This document shows positions 8,067 to 17,182 of a stretch of 64,000 nt of DNA, piece by piece. A program made the position numbers and the translations under genes. Under the pieces are notes generated by a model, which saw only the letters and a program-made list of their open reading frames with translations, was not told the DNA's origin and made no database searches. The stretch lies in assembly GCF_001294575.1 (NCBI RefSeq), contig NZ_CP012676.1, positions 3,548,001 through 3,612,000 on the forward strand, given 5' to 3'. Within the stretch, counting starts at the first letter, position 1; the number at the start of each line of letters is the position of its first letter. The stretch is from Pseudomonas versuta. Its GTDB lineage: Bacteria > Pseudomonadota > Gammaproteobacteria > Pseudomonadales > Pseudomonadaceae.

Positions 8067-8963
8067 ATGGAATTCAAACAACTGCGCACTTTTGTAGAGG
8101 TGGCGCACCAAGGCGGGTTTACCCAGGCCGCGCACCTGCTGCATATCAGCCAGTCGGCGGTCAGCAAGCAGGTGGCACAACTGGAGCAAAACCTTGGCAC
8201 GCCCCTGTTCGACCGTCTGGGTTCGCAGGTGCGCCTGACGGCAGCCGGAAATGTGGTGCTGCAACGCGCCGAAGGCATGCTGCGCCTGCACAAGGAGCTG
8301 CTCAGTGAGCTGGACGACCTGAGTCAATTAACCCGTGGCGAGTTGCGGGTCGGCCTGCCATTACTGGGCAGTAACGCGCTGTTTGCCAGCCTGTTTGCCG
8401 AGTACCGGCGGCGCTACCCCAATATTCAGGTGCAACTGCTTGAAGGCGGCAGCATGCATATCGAGCAAGCGGTGATGAGTGGCGAACTGGAGCTGGGCGG
8501 CAGCTTGACCCCGAAAAATCCGCTGTTCGGCTATCAACCGTTTTGCGATGAACCGCTGGATGCGCTACTCCCGGCTGATCATCCGCTGGCGCAAGGAGGC
8601 AGCGTGCGCCTGGAGCAATTGGCCGACACGCCGTTTCTGCTGTATCAGCGCAGCTTCATGCTCAACGAGCGCTTATTGCAGGCGTGCCAGCAATTGGGCT
8701 TCACCCCCAAAGAGGGTGGCCGCAGCGGGCAATCGGACTTTTTAGTGGCGCTGGTGGCTGCCGGGCAAGGTGTGGTGCTGCTGCCCAGCGTGGTGGCCAG
8801 GGAGCTGATACGACCGGGAGTCGTACGTTTGAAGCTGGTCGCGCCGGATTACCTGCGTTGGGATATCGCCTTCATCTGGCGCGACGGTGCTTATTTGTCG
8901 CGAGCCGCCCAAGCCTGGCTGGAGCTGCTGCGCGAGCGACCGGTTACTGCGTCAGTGCCTTGA
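8067..8963 (+). CDS. LysR family transcriptional regulator (CidR-like)
   Basis: 298 aa regulator. The N-terminal helix-turn-helix MEFKQLRTFVEVAHQGGFTQAAHLLHISQSAVSKQVAQLE is canonical, followed by the substrate-binding domain from about residue 90. It is divergent from lrgA with a 99-base gap, the usual arrangement for a LysR activator of the adjacent operon; in other bacteria CidR responds to acetate-type overflow metabolism. Its last 20 bases overlap the 3' end of the convergent flavodoxin gene. Confidence 0.9.
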   Translation: MEFKQLRTFVEVAHQGGFTQAAHLLHISQSAVSKQVAQLEQNLGTPLFDRLGSQVRLTAAGNVVLQRAEGMLRLHKELLSELDDLSQLTRGELRVGLPLLGSNALFASLFAEYRRRYPNIQVQLLEGGSMHIEQAVMSGELELGGSLTPKNPLFGYQPFCDEPLDALLPADHPLAQGGSVRLEQLADTPFLLYQRSFMLNERLLQACQQLGFTPKEGGRSGQSDFLVALVAAGQGVVLLPSVVARELIRPGVVRLKLVAPDYLRWDIAFIWRDGAYLSRAAQAWLELLRERPVTASVP

Positions 8964-9402
8964 TAAAATCTTGCAGCCACGGCTCGGAATCTTCTTCCGG
9001 GGTCACGGTGACGCTGGAGTCCAGACGCAACATTGGCAGCACCTCGCGCAGCCCCAGTTCTGCGAACAGTTCACGCATTTGCTCACCGCCGCCGCAGAAA
9101 GTGTCGCCATAACTTTCATCGCCCAGGGCGATCACGGCCCCGGGCAAACCGCGCCAGGCAGCTGGCAGCAGATCACGGATCTGGCTGTACAACGGCATCA
9201 GGTTGTCAGGCAGCTCGCCCATGCCAGTGGTCGAGGTAACGGCCAGCAAGGCTTCAGGGCCAAACGCCTGAATCTCGGCCAGCGTGGCGCGGTTATTGAG
9301 AAAAACCTCAAAACCGGCATTGATCAGCAGTTGTCTGGCGTTGCGGGCGACTTCTTCAGCGGTGCCGTACACCGAGCCGGAAAGGATGGCGACTTTCATC
9401 AA
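8944..9402 (-). CDS. Flavodoxin (MioC-like)
   Basis: 152 aa FMN-binding flavodoxin. The phosphate loop SGSVYGTAEEVARN lies at residues 8-21. The FMN ring-binding loops TSTTGMGELPDNL and ALGDESYGDTFCGGGEQM follow. MioC-type proteins donate electrons, for example to biotin synthase. The redox partner here is unknown. It converges with the LysR gene and overlaps it by 20 bases, a tight tail-to-tail arrangement. Confidence 0.9.
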   Translation of the reverse strand: MMKVAILSGSVYGTAEEVARNARQLLINAGFEVFLNNRATLAEIQAFGPEALLAVTSTTGMGELPDNLMPLYSQIRDLLPAAWRGLPGAVIALGDESYGDTFCGGGEQMRELFAELGLREVLPMLRLDSSVTVTPEEDSEPWLQDFIKALTQ

Positions 9403-9533
9403 TCTGATCCTGTAACTGACTAAAAGGCCGGGATATTAGCAGGTGAGGCGCAGCTTTCGGTGATGGCCAGTAGACTGCATCTGCGCCAGCCTTAAAATGT
9501 ATTCACCTTGCCCACCCTTTCCGGAGCCCCTCG

Positions 9534-10007
9534 ATGATCAACTCTCGCTTGTTACAACGCATGGTGGACGCGTCTCAGGACGGAATTGTGATCGCCGAAC
9601 AGGAAGGCGAAGACAACATTCTTATTTACGTGAACAAGGCATTTGAAACGCTCACCGGTTACAGCAGCGACGATATTTTGTATCAGGACTGCCGCTTTTT
9701 GCAGGCCGGTGACCGAGATCAAATCGGCCTGCAACTGGTCCGTGAAGCCATTGCCAGCGGCCAACCTACCCGCCAGGTACTGCGCAATTATCGAAAGGAC
9801 GGCTCGCACTTCTGGAACGAACTGTCGATCACCCCCGTGTTTAACGAGAACGATCAACTCACCTACTTTATCGGTGTGCAAAAGGATGTCACTGCCCAGG
9901 TGAAGGCCCAGCAACGGGTTGCTCAGCTGGAGGCCGAGCTGGCCGAGGTGAAGGCCGAACTGCAGGCGTACAAGGCGACGAACGGATCTAACAAATCGTG
10001 TAAATAA
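9534..10007 (+). CDS. Short LOV-domain blue-light photoreceptor
   Basis: 157 aa PAS/LOV protein. The flavin-adduct motif is YQDCRFLQAGDRDQ, with the photoactive cysteine at position 53, in the same place as in P. putida short LOV proteins (PpSB1-LOV), which it closely resembles from memory. LRNYRKDGSHFWNELSITPV and YFIGVQKDVT complete the PAS core. A C-terminal coiled-coil helix (AQQRVAQLEAELAEVKAELQ) extends beyond the core with no attached enzymatic domain. Such proteins signal by dimer rearrangement and protein contact. A PilZ-like gene follows on the same strand after 52 bases, and a LitR-type regulator lies beyond it. Confidence 0.93.
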   Translation: MINSRLLQRMVDASQDGIVIAEQEGEDNILIYVNKAFETLTGYSSDDILYQDCRFLQAGDRDQIGLQLVREAIASGQPTRQVLRNYRKDGSHFWNELSITPVFNENDQLTYFIGVQKDVTAQVKAQQRVAQLEAELAEVKAELQAYKATNGSNKSCK

Positions 10008-10059
10008 AGGTCTTACATTGGCTTGAAAGAATTTGTAACCCTAATTTACGAGCCAGATA

Positions 10060-10665
10060 ATGTCGTACGAGACCCTTCTGACTCAGGACGAGTTGGATTT
10101 TATCCAGTCGTTGCATGAAAGCCCGCTGCTCAATCAGCGGGAGACGTCATCGAGCCTTACGGTTAAAGGTGTCTCACAAATACGCGATCTGCTGACACGC
10201 CTGGCAGCACATGAGCAAGTCACGATTCAGGCGCACTTTGCCGACCAGAAAATGAGTTTTCCGCTGAGTCTGGTAGAAGACGAATTTCATACCCAGCATC
10301 TGCAGCTGGGAGCGCCCAGCATTTTTGAAGACGGCCCGCTTGGCCGCCCCTGGCGTTTGACCCTGGAAGAACCGGTGGCGCTGGAGAATATTCGGGCAAG
10401 GCCGGGCAATCTGTGGATTACCGAGGTGTCCTTCAAGGGCCTGCTGATCGAGGTGCGGAACGAAGGCCGCCCGCCGCGTCAATTTGCGCAATGGTTCAGC
10501 CCTGTTGGCTATGAGCGGATTGCGGTGCGCGGCACGCTGGAGCGTAAAACCGAATCAGGGCTGTATGCCTACCGGCTGAGCCAAAGCGATAAAGGCGAAA
10601 CCGAACGTTTGCGCCAATTCATCCTGCAACAACATCGCCTGACACATCCCGCCCTGCACGCTTGA
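10060..10665 (+). CDS. Conserved hypothetical protein, PilZ-like
   Basis: 201 aa cytoplasmic protein with no signal peptide or membrane segment. The C-terminal half looks like a divergent PilZ beta-barrel: LWITEVSFKGLLIEV resembles the D/NxSxxG strand, and YAYRLSQSDKGETERLRQFI resembles the end of the domain. The usual RxxxR c-di-GMP switch is not obvious (only ARPGN precedes it), so nucleotide binding is doubtful. It follows the LOV gene by 52 bases and may be co-transcribed. It ends 6 bases from the convergent litR gene. The function is not established. Confidence 0.7.
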   Translation: MSYETLLTQDELDFIQSLHESPLLNQRETSSSLTVKGVSQIRDLLTRLAAHEQVTIQAHFADQKMSFPLSLVEDEFHTQHLQLGAPSIFEDGPLGRPWRLTLEEPVALENIRARPGNLWITEVSFKGLLIEVRNEGRPPRQFAQWFSPVGYERIAVRGTLERKTESGLYAYRLSQSDKGETERLRQFILQQHRLTHPALHA

Positions 10666-10671
10666 TACCAC

Positions 10672-11613
10672 TCAGCTATCGCGATGGCCCAGGAGCTCGG
10701 CATCCAGACGCTGACTCACCTCCAGAGCTTCGCGCCCCAAACAGACAATCGATGTGCCCTTCAGCGCCTCTTGCGCCATGGATTGGGTTTGCCCCGCCAA
10801 AAACGTCGGGCAGTTCAGGGTCGGCACCAGCCGCACAAGTCGCCGATGGTGCGCGGCTGCCAGAGTACGCTGAGCAAACAGCACAACCGCTGTGGGCCGG
10901 ACCTTCTCGCAAATCAGCGCAAGCTCATCCAGAGGCTGTGCTGTGGGCAACACCCTGACCACCCGGTCGTGGCGGCTCAGGAGCAGGCCGGCAACCAGCA
11001 GCTCCAGCTCATGACACAACTCCGGCACCGCGACCATTAACACACACTGTGACGCCTGTGCTGCCTGCATCTGCAGACGGTGCTGGACCCGCGTGCGCAA
11101 GAACCCGTCCAGCAACAACCATTCACTGGTGCGGCCGAACTCATCCCGCGACCTGAACAACTGTTGATACAGCGGCAGGAAGATGTCGTGGAATACGGTT
11201 TCTGCCGGGTAACCGGAATAAATCTGCCCGTACAGGCGGTCCAGCTCAGGCTCGTTGAATGTACTCAGGGCCGCCCCTACCCGGGACTGCCACTCGCTGT
11301 GTTCAGTGGCAGCAGGTTGCGGGCGGTTATGTGCAGAGTCATTGGCGAGTAACTGCGCGACCTTGCTGACCGCAACTCCCCGCTCAAGCCAGCCCATGAC
11401 CCGGCGCACTGTCTCAATATCGGTCACTGAGTACAGGCGATGCCCACTTATGGTGCGTATTGGCTGAATCAAGCCGTAGCGCCGCTCCCAGGCGCGCAGG
11501 GTCACCGGGTTGATGCCTGTGAGCCGGGCGACTTCCCTGATCGGATACAAGCCTTGCGACTCAGGGCAATCGGCAGACAACGCTACGGGCTCAAGTTCAG
11601 TAATCACGGGCAT
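10672..11613 (-). CDS. LitR/CarH-family MerR transcriptional regulator
   Basis: 313 aa from ATG 11613; an upstream ATG at 11658 would give 328 aa, and neither has a clear ribosome site. The MerR DNA-binding domain (YPIREVARLTGINPVTLRAWERR followed by GHRLYSVTDI) is the LitR/CarH variety. The C-terminal half keeps the helical bundle plus Rossmann-like B12-domain framework. However, the cobalamin motif is degenerate: PELCHELELL stands where ExHxxG-type residues are expected. That fits class II LitR (PplR of P. putida), whose light response comes through a short LOV protein, and such a protein is encoded here two genes away. Confidence 0.85.
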   Translation of the reverse strand: MPVITELEPVALSADCPESQGLYPIREVARLTGINPVTLRAWERRYGLIQPIRTISGHRLYSVTDIETVRRVMGWLERGVAVSKVAQLLANDSAHNRPQPAATEHSEWQSRVGAALSTFNEPELDRLYGQIYSGYPAETVFHDIFLPLYQQLFRSRDEFGRTSEWLLLDGFLRTRVQHRLQMQAAQASQCVLMVAVPELCHELELLVAGLLLSRHDRVVRVLPTAQPLDELALICEKVRPTAVVLFAQRTLAAAHHRRLVRLVPTLNCPTFLAGQTQSMAQEALKGTSIVCLGREALEVSQRLDAELLGHRDS

Positions 11614-11702
11614 CGGAGGGCAAGGACCAAGAGGATATAGGGGGATTCTACGCCTCATAGCGTCATCTGGTGCTCAAACAGGAGCCGGGATTTTCACAAT
11701 CA

Positions 11703-11732
11703 ATTGTCGGAGCCGGCCTGCCGGCGATGCAA
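11703..11732. repeat. REP-like repeat
   Basis: TTGTCGGAGCCGGCCTGCCGGCGATGC-type element with an internal CCGGC/GCCGG inverted repeat. It lies in the litR/monooxygenase-domain gene gap and may complicate promoter reading there. Confidence 0.55.
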
Positions 11733-11864
11733 ACGGCCGGATTGCGTAGAGACTGGCGCAAGGAGGAACAATCCTTGCTTGTTTTTCAGAACACGGCCCA
11801 CCACCCCGGCGCTGCGTTTTGTGACTGCCCTACCCGGGCAGCATTAGCCTTATGGAGATACACA

Positions 11865-12431
11865 ATGTCTACCTCCCCTGTCACCTTGCTGGTTGCGCGT
11901 CGCGTCGCTGACGGCCGCTATCAGGAACTGATCGCCTGGCTGCATGAAGGCGAGCAATTGGCCACCGACTTCCCCGGTTATCTGGGTTCAGGCGTACTGG
12001 CCCCGCCTGCGGGCGATGATGAGTTTCAGATTATTTTCCGCTTTGCCGACGAAACCACCCTCCACGCATGGGAACACTCGGTGTCGCGCAAGTCATGGTT
12101 ACTGCGCGGCAGTGACTTGTTTGCCCATCCTTCAGAGCGACGTGTCAGTGGCATCGATGGCTGGTTCGGTGCCGGCGGGCAGCGCCCGCCACGCTGGAAG
12201 CAAGCGGTGGCCATCTGGCTGGCATTCTTCCCGGTGTCGCTGTTGTTCAATTTTGTGCTGGGCCCGCTGCTTGGCGAGTTGAGCCTGCTGCCGCGAATAT
12301 TTGTCAGCACCCTGGCCCTGACCCCGCTGATGGTTTTCTGGTTTATTCCGCTCTCGACTCATTTGCTGGCCGGCTGGCTTCACAGCCTCCCGGACAAACC
12401 TTTGGGCGGCACAATCGCCCAGCGCCACTAA
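11865..12431 (+). CDS. Antibiotic biosynthesis monooxygenase-domain membrane protein
   Basis: 188 aa. The N-terminal ferredoxin-like ABM domain (TLLVARRVADGRYQELIAWLH through FRFADETTLHAWEHS) spans residues 6-75. Two membrane segments follow in the C-terminal half (VAIWLAFFPVSLLFNFVLG and FVSTLALTPLMVFWFIPLS). The start ATG 11865 has a GGAG ribosome site; the open frame further upstream crosses a REP-like element and is rejected. It is divergent from litR and leads into folM after 94 bases. No enzymatic activity is known for this membrane-anchored ABM type. Confidence 0.82.
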   Translation: MSTSPVTLLVARRVADGRYQELIAWLHEGEQLATDFPGYLGSGVLAPPAGDDEFQIIFRFADETTLHAWEHSVSRKSWLLRGSDLFAHPSERRVSGIDGWFGAGGQRPPRWKQAVAIWLAFFPVSLLFNFVLGPLLGELSLLPRIFVSTLALTPLMVFWFIPLSTHLLAGWLHSLPDKPLGGTIAQRH

Positions 12432-12525
12432 ACCCCGACTCGGGTTTGGCCGTTACGTCGCGGACGCTGGTATAGTTTTGCCATTACGCCGCGACTGTTT
12501 CCGACCTTACTCCACCGAGTCCGCC

Positions 12526-13236
12526 ATGCCCTCTCCTTCTGCACCGATTCTGATCACTGGCGCCGGCCAGCGCATTGGTTTGCATTGCGCCAGGCAATTG
12601 CTGGCCGATGGGCATGCCGTAATCATCAGCTACCGCAGTGAAAAACCCGGGGTGCAAGCCTTGCGCGAACTGGGTGCGACGACACTGTTTGCCGACTTCT
12701 CAAACGAAGACGGTATTCTCGACTTTATCCAGCGCCTCAAAAACCATACTGATTCGTTGCGGGCCATTGTCCACAACGCCTCGGCCTGGCTTGCCGAGAC
12801 TGCAGACACCGGCACCTGTGCATTCACACAAATGTTCAGTGTGCACATGCTGGCGCCGTACTTGATCAATCTGCATTGTGCCCAGTTGCTGGAGCGTTCA
12901 ACGCCGGCGGACATCATTCATATCAGCGACGATGTCACGCGCAAGGGCAGCAGCAAGCATATTGCTTATTGCGCAACCAAGGCCGGGCTCGACAGCCTGA
13001 CCCTGTCATTCGCCGCTAAACTGGCGCCACGCATCAAGGTCAACGGCATTGCCCCGGCCTTGCTGATGTTCAACCCCGACGACGACGCGGCGTACCGCGC
13101 CAAAACCCTGGCCAAGTCAGCAATGGGGATAGAGCCCGGCGCCGAGGTCATTTATCAGAGCCTGCGCTACCTGCTGGACAACCCGTATGTGACCGGCACA
13201 ACCTTGACCGTCAATGGCGGCCGGCATCTCAAATAG
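12526..13236 (+). CDS. folM: Dihydromonapterin reductase
   Basis: 236 aa short-chain dehydrogenase/reductase. It shows the nucleotide-binding start ILITGAGQRIGLHCARQLL (residues 8-26), the VHNAS turn, the active-site Tyr/Lys in KHIAYCATKAGLDSL, and the C-terminal NGGRHLK. FolM reduces dihydromonapterin to tetrahydromonapterin using NADPH. In Pseudomonas this pterin is the cofactor of phenylalanine hydroxylase. It is followed after 21 bases by folE and folX, the other enzymes of the same route. The start at ATG 12526 fits the SDR N-terminus. Confidence 0.92.
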   Translation: MPSPSAPILITGAGQRIGLHCARQLLADGHAVIISYRSEKPGVQALRELGATTLFADFSNEDGILDFIQRLKNHTDSLRAIVHNASAWLAETADTGTCAFTQMFSVHMLAPYLINLHCAQLLERSTPADIIHISDDVTRKGSSKHIAYCATKAGLDSLTLSFAAKLAPRIKVNGIAPALLMFNPDDDAAYRAKTLAKSAMGIEPGAEVIYQSLRYLLDNPYVTGTTLTVNGGRHLK

Positions 13237-13257
13237 CCGTCCCCGAGGAAGTACTTC

Positions 13258-13818
13258 ATGAGCGCAACACTGCCTGAGCAATATCGCGAGATCCTCATAG
13301 GTCTGGGTGAAAACCCCGACCGCGAAGGCTTGCTCGACACCCCCAAACGCGCAGCCAAAGCCATGCAGTATCTGTGTCATGGTTACGAACAAAGCGTTGA
13401 AACCATCGTCAATGGCGCCCTGTTTGCCTCGGACAGCGATGAAATGGTGATCGTCTCCGACATCGAGCTGTACTCACTGTGCGAGCATCACCTGCTGCCG
13501 TTTATTGGCAAGGCACATGTCGCGTATATCCCGACCGGCAAAGTGCTGGGCCTGTCGAAGATTGCCCGTATCGTCGACATGTTTGCCCGCCGCCTGCAAA
13601 TCCAGGAAAACCTCACCCGGGAAATCGCCGATGCCATTCAAGGCATTACCCAAGCCGCCGGCGTGGCCGTAGTGATTGAAGCCAGGCACATGTGCATGAT
13701 GATGCGCGGCGTTGAAAAACAGAACTCGACCATGAACACCTCGGTCATGCTGGGCGCGTTTCGCGAACCAAGCACCCGCATGGAGTTCCTGCAATTGATA
13801 GGACGGAGCAAGTCTTAA
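13258..13818 (+). CDS. folE: GTP cyclohydrolase I
   Basis: 186 aa enzyme that converts GTP to 7,8-dihydroneopterin triphosphate, the entry to folate and pterin synthesis. The zinc ligands are present as C75 and H78 (LCEHHLLPF) and C146 ([12 protein letters not shown]). The N-terminal [15 protein letters not shown] is canonical. It forms an operon with folM and folX; the folX start overlaps its stop (TAATG). Pseudomonas often has a second folE elsewhere, so this copy may be dedicated to monapterin. Confidence 0.96.
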   Translation: MSATLPEQYREILIGLGENPDREGLLDTPKRAAKAMQYLCHGYEQSVETIVNGALFASDSDEMVIVSDIELYSLCEHHLLPFIGKAHVAYIPTGKVLGLSKIARIVDMFARRLQIQENLTREIADAIQGITQAAGVAVVIEARHMCMMMRGVEKQNSTMNTSVMLGAFREPSTRMEFLQLIGRSKS

Positions 13819-14204
13819 TGCCACAACTTCAGCCAGGAATGGCCCGCATTCGCGTCAAAGACCTGTGTCTGCGCACATACATCGGGATCAATGAGGAAGA
13901 AATCCTCAACAAGCAGGATGTACTGATCAACCTCACCATCCTGTATGCCGCCCAAAAAGCCGTGCGTGACAACGATATCGATCACGCCCTCAATTACCGG
14001 ACCATCACCAAGGCGGTGATCCAGCACGTCGAAGAAAACCGCTTCGCCCTGCTTGAGCGCCTGACCCAGGAACTGCTGGATCTGGTAATGGCCAATGGCG
14101 CCGTGCTGTACGCCGAAGTCGAAGTCGACAAGCCGCACGCACTGCGCTTTGCCGAATCGGTTTCGATTACGCTGGCGGCAAGCCGCCAGGCTCCCACCCT
14201 TTGA
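13818..14204 (+). CDS. folX: Dihydroneopterin triphosphate 2'-epimerase
   Basis: 128 aa tunnel-fold enzyme related to dihydroneopterin aldolase FolB. It epimerises dihydroneopterin triphosphate to the monapterin form. Motifs [26 protein letters not shown] and [17 protein letters not shown] are typical. FolX rather than FolB is preferred because of the SVSITLA end and because it sits between folE and the DUF1244 gene beside folM. Its ATG shares one base with the folE stop. Confidence 0.93.
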   Translation: MPQLQPGMARIRVKDLCLRTYIGINEEEILNKQDVLINLTILYAAQKAVRDNDIDHALNYRTITKAVIQHVEENRFALLERLTQELLDLVMANGAVLYAEVEVDKPHALRFAESVSITLAASRQAPTL

Positions 14205-14516
14205 ATGTCGGTGAACCCCATGACGCCCCAAGAACGCCTTGAACTCGAAGCCGCCGCCTTCCGTCGCCTTGTCGCGCATCTGGACAGCCGCAAGGACGTG
14301 CAAAACATTGACCTGATGAACCTCTCGGGCTTTTGCCGCAATTGCCTGTCCAAGTGGTACAAGGCGGCGGCCGACGAGCGCCAGATCGACCTCAGCCTCG
14401 ATGACGCCCGTGAAGTGGTGTACGGCATGCCTTATGCCGAGTGGAAATCCCAATACCAGAAAGAAGCCAGCGCCGAACAGGCCGCGGCCTTCGCAACAGG
14501 AAAAAAGCATGACTGA
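14205..14516 (+). CDS. DUF1244 family protein
   Basis: 103 aa small soluble protein of the DUF1244 family. The family core AAFRRLVAHLDSR, then VQNIDLMNLSGFCRNCLSKWYKAAA, and YGMPYAEWKSQYQ is intact. The FCRNC cysteine pair is conserved in the family, but its role is unknown. ATG 14205 follows the folX stop directly; ATG 14220 is an alternative start. It overlaps the next gene by 8 bases, so it is part of the fol operon. Confidence 0.9.
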   Translation: MSVNPMTPQERLELEAAAFRRLVAHLDSRKDVQNIDLMNLSGFCRNCLSKWYKAAADERQIDLSLDDAREVVYGMPYAEWKSQYQKEASAEQAAAFATGKKHD

Positions 14517-14850
14517 TTTGAACACCCTGCGCGCCAGCCTCAACAGCGGCGAACACCTGTTCGCCGATACCCTGGCGTTTATCGCAGCGCACTACAATTA
14601 CCAGCCACAAGCCTTCAACAACGGCGGCGTAGAAAATGCGGCCGGGCAAAATGAGGGTTCTTGCAAAACATTGGGCCTGGCCCTGCTGGAAGGTCTGAGC
14701 GATGACGAAGCGCTGCTCGCGTTTGGCGAACACTATCGCTCGGTCGTGGCGACCCCGGATGGCACCGACCACAGCAACATCCGCGCGTTGCTCGCCCATG
14801 GTCTGGCAGCGGTTGAGTTCACCACCTTGCCGCTGACCCCCAAGGCCTGA
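14509..14850 (+). CDS. HopJ-like family protein
   Basis: 113 aa protein of the HopJ type III effector-named family. The motif FIAAHYNYQPQAFNNGG, then NEGSCKTLGLALLEGLSDDEALLAFGEHYR, is the family core. Despite the name, members are widespread housekeeping-like proteins in Proteobacteria, and no secretion genes lie nearby. The start overlaps the DUF1244 gene by 8 bases. It is the last gene of the folM-folE-folX-DUF1244-hopJ set. The function is unknown. Confidence 0.88.
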   Translation: MTDLNTLRASLNSGEHLFADTLAFIAAHYNYQPQAFNNGGVENAAGQNEGSCKTLGLALLEGLSDDEALLAFGEHYRSVVATPDGTDHSNIRALLAHGLAAVEFTTLPLTPKA

Positions 14851-14862
14851 CACCTGCTGCAA

Positions 14863-14978
14863 CTGTGGGAGCTGGCTTGCCAGCGATAGCATCACTTGGG
14901 TCTATCAGGTAATTCGTGTTGCCTGCGAGCTCTTCTTTGCTGCTCTGAAAATCTCACGAGCAAGCTCGCTCCCACAGT
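14863..14978. repeat. Pair of inverted REP elements
   Basis: A REP copy at 14863-14888 (TGTGGGAGCTGGCTTGCCAGCGAT) faces an inverted, diverged copy at 14956-14978 (GAGCAAGCTCGCTCCCACAG), about 70 bases apart. This paired arrangement is typical of Pseudomonas REPINs. It lies between the convergent hopJ and trxB genes. Confidence 0.75.
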
Positions 14979-15030
14979 TTGCCGCACACAAAAAAACCGG
15001 CCGAGGCCGGTTTTTTCATGTGCGGCAAAC
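14977..15030. terminator. Bidirectional terminator within an extended palindrome
   Basis: The core stem AAAAAACCGGCC/GGCCGGTTTTTT (14991-15016) has A and T tracts on both sides and serves convergent hopJ and trxB. Outside it, 12-base arms GTTTGCCGCACA (14977-14988) and TGTGCGGCAAAC (15019-15030) continue the symmetry almost without a break. The right arm ends 2 bases before the trxB stop codon. Confidence 0.92.
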
Positions 15031-15032
15031 TA

Positions 15033-16306
<1,274 letters not shown>

Positions 16307-17062
16307 ATGCCCGCACCTGTTCTCTCTGGCCCGCAGTACCTGCGTGAAGGCCTCAAGTTGGTACTCAGCCCCGGCCTGCGCCTGTTCGTACTGCTGCCAC
16401 TGCTGATCAACCTGGTGCTGTTCGTCGGGTTGATTTATTTCGCCGGGCACCAGTTCAGCCTTTGGGTCGATACCCTGATGCCGTCGCTGCCCAGCTGGCT
16501 CAGCTTCCTGAATTACTTGTTGTGGCCGCTGTTTGTGGTGCTGGTGGCGTTGATGGTGTTTTTCACCTTCACCATGCTTGCCAATATTATTGCCGCCCCT
16601 TTTAACGGCTTTCTCGCGGAAAAAGTCGAAGCGGTGGTGCGCGGGGTCGACAACTCACCGCCTTTTAGCTGGGGTGAACTGATCGCCATGGTGCCCCGCA
16701 CCCTGGCCCGTGAAATGCGCAAGCTGGGCTATTTTCTGCCCCGCGCGATTGCCCTGCTGATTCTGTCATTCGTGCCGGTACTCAACTTGATAGCCGCGCC
16801 GTTGTGGCTGATTTTCGGGGTCTGGATGATGGCCATCCAGTACATCGACTACCCGGCGGACAACCACAAACTGGGCTGGAACGACATGCTCGCCTGGCTG
16901 CGCGAAAAGCGCTGGCAGAGCCTGAGTTTTGGCGGGATCGTGTATGTGGTGTTGCTGATACCTGTGGTCAATATCCTGATGATGCCGGCCGCTGTCGCAG
17001 GCGCGACCCTGTTCTGGGTGCGGGAGCGTGGTGACGAAGCGCTGGCCAAAAGCAGAGCCTGA
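16307..17062 (+). CDS. cysZ: Sulfate transporter CysZ
   Basis: 251 aa inner-membrane sulfate uptake protein. The N-terminus [32 protein letters not shown] is typical of CysZ. Hydrophobic stretches follow near residues 65-95, 145-180 and 210-235. CysZ brings in sulfate for cysteine synthesis. The sulfate-activating genes cysD-cysNC lie 6-8 kb away in this window. The gene is monocistronic in appearance, with the glycosyltransferase starting 120 bases downstream. Confidence 0.93.
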   Translation: MPAPVLSGPQYLREGLKLVLSPGLRLFVLLPLLINLVLFVGLIYFAGHQFSLWVDTLMPSLPSWLSFLNYLLWPLFVVLVALMVFFTFTMLANIIAAPFNGFLAEKVEAVVRGVDNSPPFSWGELIAMVPRTLAREMRKLGYFLPRAIALLILSFVPVLNLIAAPLWLIFGVWMMAIQYIDYPADNHKLGWNDMLAWLREKRWQSLSFGGIVYVVLLIPVVNILMMPAAVAGATLFWVRERGDEALAKSRA

Positions 17063-17182
17063 TCAGTGCAGGTGCCTCGCGATTGCAGGGCGCGAGGGAC
17101 CTGCGGGTATTTTTACGCCAGCGTCATAAATCCAACATGGCACTGACACATTGACGACATCGCGCTGGTTAACACTGATGTC

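Noticed and set aside
9999..10017. GacA-type upstream element (TGTAAG-N6-CTTACA) before the PilZ-like gene
   Set aside because: The spacing is one base too long and the inner G and C are only partly matched; kept only as an unassigned inverted repeat.
11614..11864. TGTACA-type LitR operator in the litR/ABM gap
   Set aside because: I found no TGTACA-like pair there or upstream of the LOV gene, so a LitR site cannot be claimed.
14509..14850. Type III secreted effector (HopJ name)
   Set aside because: No secretion or chaperone genes nearby; it sits in a fol operon and the family is widespread in non-pathogens.
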